This document shows positions 25,442-31,577 of a DNA stretch of 39,724 nucleotides, in pieces. This DNA comes from Candidatus Dormiibacterota bacterium (GTDB lineage: Bacteria; Chloroflexota; Dormibacteria; Aeolococcales; Aeolococcaceae), in contig PLXL01000110.1 in NCBI GenBank assembly GCA_003153215.1, forward strand, positions 4,571-44,294, written 5' to 3'. Numbering within the stretch: position 1 is the stretch's first letter; each line of letters opens with the position of its first letter. The position numbers were made by a program, and so were the translations under genes. The notes below the pieces were generated by a model. The model did not search any database and was not told the DNA's origin. It saw nothing but the letters and a program-made list of their open reading frames with translations.

Positions 25442-25816
25442 TCAGTGCCCCCCGGGGTGCGGGGGGCAGCGCCGGCAGCGGCTGGCCCTGGCCCTCCAGC
25501 TCTCGAGCTGGCGAGGTCGCCGCGGGGTGGTGCTGGTCGGTGATGCTGCCGGTGCTGGTGGTCGGGCTGCTGGCGGCAAGGGACGCACCGAGGCGTGGGG
25601 AGCCGGCGGACGGCTGGGCGGGGCCACCGAGCCCTGGACCCGCCGCGCCTGCACCCAGACTCGGATAGAGGCGACCTCCACCCGATACCTCGGATCCCGG
25701 ATGTAGCTCAGCTCCGACCGATGGCACATCGAATATACGTGGGCCGCGGATACCCCCATCGCGCGTGCCGTCTGAGCCACCGACCAGTACAGCGCCTGCC
25801 CCTGCCAGTCGTCCAC
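25442..25816 (-). CDS. Excisionase-like helix-turn-helix protein
   Basis: Small DNA-binding protein likely directing or regulating the adjacent recombinase. The 124-residue product begins VDDWQGQALYWSVAQTARAM; the MerR/excisionase-type HTH spans about residues 8-60 (SVAQTARAMGVSAAHVYSMCHRSEL, RDPRYRVEVASIRVWVQARR, the second part being the wing). A Pro-rich, probably disordered tail follows. I prefer GTG 25816, which has GGAGG seven bases upstream, over ATG 25912, which lies upstream of the best -10 box (25896-25891) and would add 32 unconserved-looking residues. First gene of the eleven-gene minus-strand chain, divergent from the repressor. Confidence 0.75.
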   Translation of the reverse strand: MDDWQGQALYWSVAQTARAMGVSAAHVYSMCHRSELSYIRDPRYRVEVASIRVWVQARRVQGSVAPPSRPPAPHASVRPLPPAARPPAPAASPTSTTPRRPRQLESWRARASRCRRCPPHPGGH

Positions 25817-25881
25817 CCACCGCCTCCGTCCGGCCGGGTGGCCAAGTGCCGTCCCGCACCGAAGTTGCCTCTTGAACCTTT

Positions 25882-25954
25882 CTATGGGGTAGGATAGCAC
25901 CAACACGAACATCCGTGCTGGGCCCGGCTGACGGTCCGGCTACACTTATGGGGT
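25882..25954. promoter_or_regulatory. Divergent promoter/operator between excisionase-like gene and repressor
   Basis: Minus-strand -10 TATCCT (25896-25891) and plus-strand -10 TACACT (25941-25946) lie back to back. Each is next to a TATGGGGT motif (25883-25890 and 25947-25954). A CACG-6-CGTG dyad lies between (25904-25917). The plus-strand start site would fall at the GTG at 25953, giving a leaderless repressor mRNA. Confidence 0.55.
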
Positions 25955-26618
25955 GACCGACGAGATGTCCAGGCCGCAGCGCCCGCGGGGGCGTCCTCGG
26001 GGCAGCGACACCCGCGAGCGCTTGCTCAAGTTGGTCTCCGACGAGTACCTCAGGACGGGCATTTATCCGGTCCGCGACGGCCTGTCCCGATCCTTGGGGA
26101 TCTCGCCCCAGGCGGTGAGCGGCCACATCACCCGGCTGATCAGGGCCGGGCTGCTCCCCGAGGACGCCAACGCCCGGGACTGGAGCATCCGGCTGCGCGG
26201 CGCGAGCGTCCGCATCCCGGTCCTGGGTCGGAGCGCCGCCGGCCCGCCCACCCTGGCCACCCCCGAGCAGGAGCCGCTCGATCTTTTTGCTCTGCTGACT
26301 CGCAACCACCCCGGATGTTGGGCCGTTGAGGCGAACGGTGACAGCCTTGACGGGCCGCCATTTTGGATCCAGCCCGGTGCTTACTGCATCTGCAGGCCGA
26401 CGCCCGAAGCGAGCGAGGGCGAGATTGCCCTCTGCCGCCTGCTCGATGCCGAAACGGGCGAACCCACCGTAACGCTCAAACAGATCCTCCACGACCCGGA
26501 CGGCCGGCTCGTCCTCCACCCCCTCAACCCCCAGGCCGAGGACATCCACCCCGACCCCGAGCAGCGCCTGGACATTCTCGGGGTTGTTGTTGCGGTCGTC
26601 CGGCAACTGCCCCGCTGA
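25953..26618 (+). CDS. LexA/S24-family self-cleaving repressor
   Basis: Probable lysogeny-type repressor of the element. 221 residues: a basic N-terminus (RPQRPRGRPRG), a winged HTH at ~22-70 (YPVRDGLSRSLGISPQAVSGHITRLI), then the S24 peptidase domain. The expected cleavage site is A96-G97 in GRSAAGPP. The nucleophile is S131 in EANGDSLDG and the general base K176 in PTVTLKQIL, matching LexA's GDSM and VTVK segments. It should therefore be inactivated by RecA-stimulated self-cleavage after DNA damage, releasing the recombinase operon; that link is by family knowledge. The GTG at 25953 lies directly downstream of TACACT and is probably leaderless. It is the only long plus-strand gene in the element. 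Confidence 0.88.
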   Translation: MTDEMSRPQRPRGRPRGSDTRERLLKLVSDEYLRTGIYPVRDGLSRSLGISPQAVSGHITRLIRAGLLPEDANARDWSIRLRGASVRIPVLGRSAAGPPTLATPEQEPLDLFALLTRNHPGCWAVEANGDSLDGPPFWIQPGAYCICRPTPEASEGEIALCRLLDAETGEPTVTLKQILHDPDGRLVLHPLNPQAEDIHPDPEQRLDILGVVVAVVRQLPR

Positions 26619-26631
26619 GCCGTTCGCGGCC

Positions 26632-26856
26632 ATGCTGACCACCGCGGTGATGATCATGTCGATCACCGCGCTGATGCCGGCGGTGATGCTCACCGTCATC
26701 ACCGTGCCGCTGACCGCGGTGCCGTCCCCCGCCCCCGTGCCGCCCTCGGACCTCCCGCCCCTCCCCCGTCCTGCGATCTCTTCTGCGATTTCGGGGGTCC
26801 CCGCCGTATTCAGCCTGATCTCAGCCGCCCCAGATGCACGCCTCAGAAAGCTATGA
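26632..26856 (+). CDS. Doubtful small hydrophobic protein after the repressor
   Basis: 74 codons: MLTTAVMIMSITALMPAVML, more hydrophobic residues, then a Pro/Ser-rich tail. It follows the repressor by 13 bases but has no ribosome site. The DNA at 26636-26720 is an imperfect repeat of ACCGCGGTGATG-like units, readable on both strands, so the hydrophobic frame may be a by-product of the repeat. Codon bias fades in the second half. Confidence 0.25.
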   Translation: MLTTAVMIMSITALMPAVMLTVITVPLTAVPSPAPVPPSDLPPLPRPAISSAISGVPAVFSLISAAPDARLRKL

Positions 26857-26986
26857 GGGGCCTGAATTGCCGCGGGGGTCGCTGGAGTCAACCGTTCAAA
26901 ATCACTGTCAACCGGTGAAAAGAGCCCTCTCTGCGATCTTTCTGCGGCCCCTCGGGACAGCATGAGCGGGGTCGTCACCACCGCCG

Positions 26987-27286
26987 TCATCCGGCCATCC
27001 TCCTCGCGACGACCAGCGCCCGCGGCCGGTTGGACGCCCTTCCCGCCAGGTCACGACGAACCATCGACGGCTCATCGACCGGCGCTACCAGAAACGACTC
27101 GACGCCCCATTCCGCCATCGGGCCGAGCAGGGCGGTGATCCGGCGCACCACCGCGGGGTCGGTGATGGGAGGCGGCGGGGCGAGCGCCACCAGCGGCTGC
27201 CCTGCGACCGATGACTGACGCGCGCAACCGCCGGGCTGCGTGGCCACAGACATCGGGTCCAGTCTGTCCAGGGCGCGCGTTGTCAT
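26987..27286 (-). CDS. Hypothetical protein, 99 aa
   Basis: Not recognised. Starts MTTRALDRLDPMSVATQPGG; the middle has a Pro run (APPPPITDPAVV), then VRRITALLGPMAEWGVESFLVAPVDEPSMVRRDL and a basic end RALVVARRMAG. ATG 27286 is chosen because GGGAG sits six bases upstream; a start at 27310 lacks a site. It has its own promoter (27378-27349), so it is probably a separate unit from the CBASS operon that ends at 27664. Confidence 0.5.
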   Translation of the reverse strand: MTTRALDRLDPMSVATQPGGCARQSSVAGQPLVALAPPPPITDPAVVRRITALLGPMAEWGVESFLVAPVDEPSMVRRDLAGRASNRPRALVVARRMAG

Positions 27287-27663
27287 ACCATCTCCCGTGT
27301 CGCTTTGCACTTCCTGCCGCTGTCTTCTTCGGCGGCGCTGCCACCGTTACAGTACGGGACCCCCCCGAAATGGGTCAACCAACAGTGGCTTGTCGGTTCC
27401 GTGGCGGAGTCGTAAAGAACTTCCGGATTTGTATTCGGAAAACCCGTCGCCACCGGTCTCTGAAAAGCCCTGCGAGTTGGCTCCGGATCACCAATCGTCC
27501 GCGCGGACGTCAGCTAACGATGCGAGAAACTGCCGCCGGTGGCTGTTTGTTGCATCGATAATCCGACGGGGAGGGCGATTGTCTGGCCCCAACGTGAGGC
27601 GTCGACCCCGAAGGATTCCCAGGAGGTAATGCTGGCTCGTCTGGCGGAGGCCGATACCTGAGC
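27287..27663 (-). promoter_or_regulatory. Intergenic region with promoter for the 99-aa gene
   Basis: Minus-strand -35 TTGACC (27378-27373) and -10 TACTGT (27354-27349) with an 18-base spacer, 63 bases before the start codon. A small dyad TTCCG/CGGAA lies near 27422-27442. The remainder up to the end of the CBASS effector gene holds nothing recognisable; a tRNA-like look around 27400 fails for lack of a T-arm. Confidence 0.5.
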
Positions 27664-29130
27664 CTAGGAGTTCACCGAGAAGGCGGCCTCATAACCCAGG
27701 GCTGCGAGATCCTCGTAGACCACCGTGGGCGCGACTCGGTTCCATCGGTGGCCAAGGAGCAGCGCCAGGCCCATCGGAGCAGCGATGAAGAGGTGTATCC
27801 GCCGGTGTCCTTTCACCTGTTGACGGACAGCGTTGCGCATCCCGATCGCGAGCGCGCATGCCTCCTCGGCACCGGCCACGGCGTTATCCCTCGGCCCGCC
27901 GACCGGCCCGAGGACGACCAGACGCGAAACCGGCAGAGCTCGATCACGTATCCAGGCGGTCACATCGTCCGCGATGGGGGCCGAGACCTCGATTGCCACG
28001 GCCAGATCCTCGCCCTGGTCGATCGCACGGTCAGTGGCAACCGGTGTGGTCGGCTCCGCGTACGAAGCGTCCGACCGCCAGAGTTCTCCCCGTTGGACCG
28101 CCGCGACGTCAACGCCGGTGACCATCCTGAGCGCGGCCCCGACCGCGAATGCCGGGGCCAGGCGCATGCTCCCCGTGACGACGACGCGCTTCACTGACCC
28201 TAGTTGAGATGGGATCGCCTGGATCTCCGCCTGCAACTCGGCCCACGTCGCGGGCGGCCTCGGGCGTCGCTTGAGGTTGGCGTCCTCCCCCTCGAAGCGG
28301 TCCACCCAGTCGATGGCGTAGAGAGCGTGCCGGGCGAGGGGATCGGGCAGAAGTGTGGCGATGGACACGATTGCCCTCGCGTTGTCGACCCGCAGCCCGC
28401 GCGCCTCGATGGCCTCCTGGATGGCGCTGAGGGTGATTTCACGACGTCCGGCGACGACCTGTTCGACGACGAAATCGATGCCAGAACTGATAGCCGCGGA
28501 GTCGCCACGCAGCCCCGCGATCGTCATCTCGAGACTGACCACCTGCTCCAGACGCTCCGGGTCAAGGCCGAGATCGAACTGGAGTACAGCCAGTAGGCCG
28601 AGCAGGTCAGCCCCGCTGAGGCTGGCGGCGCTGGCCCATCGGGCGCGCGCCCGTCCCTTGGCTGAGAGCGGACCACCTTCAGCAGCCCTCGGCACGAGCA
28701 GCCGTGTTCGCGAATCCCGCCCGGCCACAAGGAGGTCTCGGTGATCCGTCTGCCGGTTGGTGACGATGGCCAGTTCCATCAGCTCCTCCGCGACCCGCAG
28801 AGCCTTCCACGTGGTGGCTATCTTCGCCAGGATCGAAGGACCGCCCGAACTGCTCGGGTCGGTGAGGTAGGCGGTGTTCACCGGCGTTGTGCTGTCGACG
28901 GCGTATTTGACCTGTTTGTACGTGTGCGGCGGTCGGCCCCGGTGTATGACCACGTCATCTAGGTTGCCGACACCATGCACCTCGACGCCGACGCCGACGA
29001 TCGGGTTGTCCGCCCCCTTGGCGGCATCCAGCAAAGCAGCCACGCAGGCTTCCCAGGCCACGAGCCACTGGAATCGGTCTCCCGCTATGCGGACGCCCGT
29101 GGCGCTCGGGGGTGGCAGCGGTCCTTTCAT
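27664..29130 (-). CDS. cap4: CBASS effector: Cap4-like nuclease fused to SAVED sensor
   Basis: Predicted to degrade DNA when a cyclic oligonucleotide binds. 488 residues. N-terminal DUF4297/Cap4-type endonuclease: GDRFQWLVAWE (17-27), E50 in GVEVHG, D58-D59 in NLDDVVI, and Q73-V-K75 in YKQVKYAVD, the usual E/DD/QxK metal site. A helical middle follows (~100-310). The SAVED domain is at ~313-488: VVVTGSMRLAPAFAVGAAL, AAVQRGELW, LVVLGP, HLFIAAPMGLALLLGHRWN and VVYEDLAALGYEAAF. The frame is open 110 codons further, but the ATG at 29130 fits homology and overlaps the ATPase stop by one base (TGATG). Last gene of the CBASS operon. The ligand (di-, tri- or tetranucleotide) cannot be read from the sequence. 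Confidence 0.88.
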   Translation of the reverse strand: MKGPLPPPSATGVRIAGDRFQWLVAWEACVAALLDAAKGADNPIVGVGVEVHGVGNLDDVVIHRGRPPHTYKQVKYAVDSTTPVNTAYLTDPSSSGGPSILAKIATTWKALRVAEELMELAIVTNRQTDHRDLLVAGRDSRTRLLVPRAAEGGPLSAKGRARARWASAASLSGADLLGLLAVLQFDLGLDPERLEQVVSLEMTIAGLRGDSAAISSGIDFVVEQVVAGRREITLSAIQEAIEARGLRVDNARAIVSIATLLPDPLARHALYAIDWVDRFEGEDANLKRRPRPPATWAELQAEIQAIPSQLGSVKRVVVTGSMRLAPAFAVGAALRMVTGVDVAAVQRGELWRSDASYAEPTTPVATDRAIDQGEDLAVAIEVSAPIADDVTAWIRDRALPVSRLVVLGPVGGPRDNAVAGAEEACALAIGMRNAVRQQVKGHRRIHLFIAAPMGLALLLGHRWNRVAPTVVYEDLAALGYEAAFSVNS

Positions 29131-30050
29131 CAAGGCTGCGGGCGGAACTCGGGCGTCGCGCTCATCCCCTTGGCCACCCTGACCAGAATGTCGGCGGTGA
29201 GCGGTCGGTCCGGGAAAGCGGCCATGACGGCCGCCGGGACGAGCCGCTGCGACAGGTCCGAGTAGGTAAAACCGGGTTCCGAGCCTCGCGGACCGGTCAA
29301 GCTCACCAGCTCGGCGATGGTGCGCTCCCCGATCTTCATGCCGTCGAGAGCTGAACTCAGAACGGCTCGACGCTCGGCGTCCCCCGGCCGGCTGAAATGG
29401 AAGATGTCGGCGGCACGCCTGAGGACGGCCGGGTCGAGGGCGCCTTCTCGGTTGGTGCACATGACAACGATGACCGGCACGTCCTCGCCGGCCAGGGTGT
29501 CCACGCCGGCGAGCAGAGCGTCTACCCCGGCCCGATCCTCGTGATGCATCTGCCCAGCAGCGCGGGACTGCGCGAGCGCGTCGGCCTCGTCAACCACGAC
29601 GACCAGTGCTGAGTTTGGCCTCTTGCTGCCGCACGCCTTGCGACCCTCGGTCAGGACGTGGGCGAAAGCGTCGGCGATGCGCGTCGTCATCTCGCCCACG
29701 AGGCCGCTTCCTCGGGCGGTCAACTTCAGTCGGTACAGGTAGACGGGAAGGTTGAGCGTGTCAGCCATCTCGCATCCGAACGACTCGGCGAGTGCACTCT
29801 TGCCGCAGCCGACCTCCCCGGCGAACACGAAGAGTGGAGGCCGGTCGCGGAACAACTCCAGTGCGGGCAGATCGCCCCCGTGGTGCTGCTTGGCCCAGGT
29901 ATCCAGCAAGCGATGGTCGGCCAGGAGGGAAGCCTCACGGCGCAGGCGATCCTTGATGCCGTCGAGCCCGACCAGACGGCGGTACCGTTTCGCGCGGACC
30001 GGTTCAGGCAGCTCGATGACCGGGTGGAAAAGATCCTCGACGATGCTCAT
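29130..30050 (-). CDS. cap6: CBASS TRIP13/Pch2-like AAA+ ATPase (Cap6)
   Basis: HORMA-remodelling ATPase that in type III CBASS disassembles the active CD-NTase/HORMA complex and keeps signalling off. 306 residues: N-terminal helices, Walker A GEVGCGKS (78-85), Walker B LVVVVDEADAL (D154, E155), sensor-1 N200 in VMCTNREGALDP, arginine finger R211/R212 in VLRRAADIF and a helical lid. The ATG at 30050 follows GGGAA and lies ten bases after the HORMA gene stop; the open extension to 30152 would overlap that gene and is rejected. Its stop shares one base with the effector start. Identity as Cap6 rests on the AAA+ motifs plus the HORMA/CD-NTase neighbours. Confidence 0.88.
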   Translation of the reverse strand: MSIVEDLFHPVIELPEPVRAKRYRRLVGLDGIKDRLRREASLLADHRLLDTWAKQHHGGDLPALELFRDRPPLFVFAGEVGCGKSALAESFGCEMADTLNLPVYLYRLKLTARGSGLVGEMTTRIADAFAHVLTEGRKACGSKRPNSALVVVVDEADALAQSRAAGQMHHEDRAGVDALLAGVDTLAGEDVPVIVVMCTNREGALDPAVLRRAADIFHFSRPGDAERRAVLSSALDGMKIGERTIAELVSLTGPRGSEPGFTYSDLSQRLVPAAVMAAFPDRPLTADILVRVAKGMSATPEFRPQP

Positions 30051-30060
30051 GGCATTCCCG

Positions 30061-30573
30061 TCAGAGGGCCTGGTACACGTCGCGGGTGACCCCGACGCCG
30101 TTACGGGCGTAAGTGTTACCCGATGTCGTTGTTCCCGTTCGGGTCGCCGCATCTTCGCCGGGTACTCGCGGGACGGGGAGCGTAGCTTTGACTGCAGCCT
30201 GCTGACCGGGGTCCAGGGTGCGCTCGAACGTCTCGCTATACGTCAGAACGGAGTGGAACTCGTACCCGCTGACGGAGGCGGTTGTTGGGAGGGATCCGGT
30301 TCGTCCATCAACGAGTTGCCCCCCGGCGGTCGCCACGTAGCGAAGGCGCAGCTTCCATTCATATGTCGAGCGATCAATGAATCCGTACGAGACCGCCCCC
30401 AGATAGCCGTCCTTCAACAGCAAGGCCGCCTCCTCGACGTAGTTGTCGATGTCAGCCAAAGGGGGCTCGCCGTACAGGCCGTTCAGTTGGCGCAGGTCGG
30501 CACCAATCTTGCTCGCGATGTAGCGTGCTTCGGTGATCGTGAAAGTGGTGGTCCGTGTGCCTATGTCTGCCAT
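30061..30573 (-). CDS. cap7: Bacterial HORMA-domain protein of type III CBASS (Cap7)
   Basis: 170 residues. Bacterial HORMA proteins bind the CD-NTase and switch on synthesis when they close around a peptide. Visible family features: an N-terminal helix after a short strand (TFTITEARYIASKIGADL), a short helix NYVEEAALLLKDGYLGAVSYGF, a beta hairpin EWKLRLRYVATAGGQLVDG, and the C-terminal safety-belt-like half with FHSVLTYSETFERTL and VGVTRDVYQAL. Two adjacent ATGs exist (30576 and 30573); the second is better spaced from GAGGGG, while the first would overlap the CD-NTase stop by four bases. Position between CD-NTase and ATPase matches type III CBASS order. Confidence 0.82.
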   Translation of the reverse strand: MADIGTRTTTFTITEARYIASKIGADLRQLNGLYGEPPLADIDNYVEEAALLLKDGYLGAVSYGFIDRSTYEWKLRLRYVATAGGQLVDGRTGSLPTTASVSGYEFHSVLTYSETFERTLDPGQQAAVKATLPVPRVPGEDAATRTGTTTSGNTYARNGVGVTRDVYQAL

Positions 30574-31577
30574 CATGCCCCCTCGAATCCAGGCCCGAAC
30601 ACCTCGCGCCAGGCATCGTTGGCGTCCCCCTTCGTGGGCGCCTGGATGCCCCAGACGACCGTCTCCAGGGCGGCCGTTGCCGCCGTCACGAGTCGCTGAC
30701 GGTCGGCTTCCTTGTAGGTACGAGCGACATTGTTGGCCGGATTGACAGGATCCCAGACCTGAATAGCGTCCGTCGACGCCGCCACCGCGCTGGCGGTGTA
30801 GAAGTCGGTGAACACGATCGGCGTCCGCAACCCGGTGCGGGAGATGAACGACAGCACCTGCTCGAAGGCCCGCGGGTAGTTGTGGACCGCGAGCGCCTCG
30901 CCGTTCCAGCCCTTGTCCCACAGGTGCGCCACGATCAATTCGACGAGGAAGCTCTTGCAGCGGAGCTGGTCGTCGACCCGCTTGGCCTCCCGCACCCAGG
31001 CCTTGAGCAGCCGGATCAACTCCCGGTACTCCGGTCCCGCCGCCTCCCGCCGCGTCCGCATGAAGCGGAGGTGCAGGGTCACCGACGTGAGCACCCGGTC
31101 CCCCTGGCGCGTGATCAGGTACCCACGGTCGTCCGGCTCGCCGGTGTACAGCACCGGCGCGACGTCGATCTTGAGCCCCGACCCCCGCAGGGTGATGCCC
31201 ACGGCGTGGTCTGAGATGACGAAGTCCTCGGCCTCCTTGGTGTCGCCGTACACCTCCCTGCACCGATCGCAGAGCCAGTCGAGGAGCCCGCTCTCCCCGG
31301 CGTCGACGCCCCCGACATTGGAGGCCCGCACGTAAGCGGCGACGTCGGCATCGGAGCCCTCGCGACGACGGCGCTGGATCGCCGTGTGCTTGGCGGTGCT
31401 GCCGGAGGCGCGGAGCTTGACCAGGTCGTAGGCTGGGTGGGCACCGATGTGGGCTTCGAGCCGCTCCCGAAGGTGGTTCACCTGGGCCCGCCGCCTTGCC
31501 GCCGCCTCCGAGGAGATGTTGACCTTGGAGGCGGCGTAGGCGGCCAGGACGGTGTGGGTGACGTGGTTGGCCGGCAT
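30573..31577 (-). CDS. CD-NTase (cGAS/DncV-like nucleotidyltransferase) of type III CBASS
   Basis: Makes the cyclic oligonucleotide alarm signal. 334 residues. The nucleotidyltransferase signature is complete: GS at 59-60 (ASGSTAKHTAI), D76-x-D78 in GSDADVAAYV, and the third metal ligand D138 in LKIDVAPV. The C-terminal helical domain follows (YRELIRLLKAWVREAKR, KSFLVELIVAHLW, IVFTDFYTAS). It belongs with the HORMA-associated clades, though the clade letter and product cannot be fixed by eye. ATG 31577 has GGGGAGG eight bases upstream and overlaps the stop of the 676-aa gene by one base (TGATG). The catalytic set is intact, so the system should be active. Confidence 0.9.
   Translation of the reverse strand: MPANHVTHTVLAAYAASKVNISSEAAARRRAQVNHLRERLEAHIGAHPAYDLVKLRASGSTAKHTAIQRRRREGSDADVAAYVRASNVGGVDAGESGLLDWLCDRCREVYGDTKEAEDFVISDHAVGITLRGSGLKIDVAPVLYTGEPDDRGYLITRQGDRVLTSVTLHLRFMRTRREAAGPEYRELIRLLKAWVREAKRVDDQLRCKSFLVELIVAHLWDKGWNGEALAVHNYPRAFEQVLSFISRTGLRTPIVFTDFYTASAVAASTDAIQVWDPVNPANNVARTYKEADRQRLVTAATAALETVVWGIQAPTKGDANDAWREVFGPGFEGA

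Noticed and set aside
25817..25912. Upstream extension of the excisionase-like gene to ATG 25912
   Set aside because: The ATG lies upstream of the best -10 box for that strand and has no ribosome site; GTG 25816 has GGAGG.
25365..26990. Minus-strand open frame of 541 codons
   Set aside because: Antisense to the LexA-like repressor, which has a complete S24 catalytic set; the product is low complexity.
27400..27500. tRNA-like stretch as a possible integration site
   Set aside because: No GGTTCRA T-arm, no acceptor-stem pairing and no CCA context; cloverleaf cannot be drawn.
29131..29460. Extension of the Cap4-like gene by 110 codons
   Set aside because: Would read through the 3' part of the TRIP13-like gene in another frame; Arg/Pro-rich nonsense-like product, and the ATG at 29130 is coupled to the ATPase stop.
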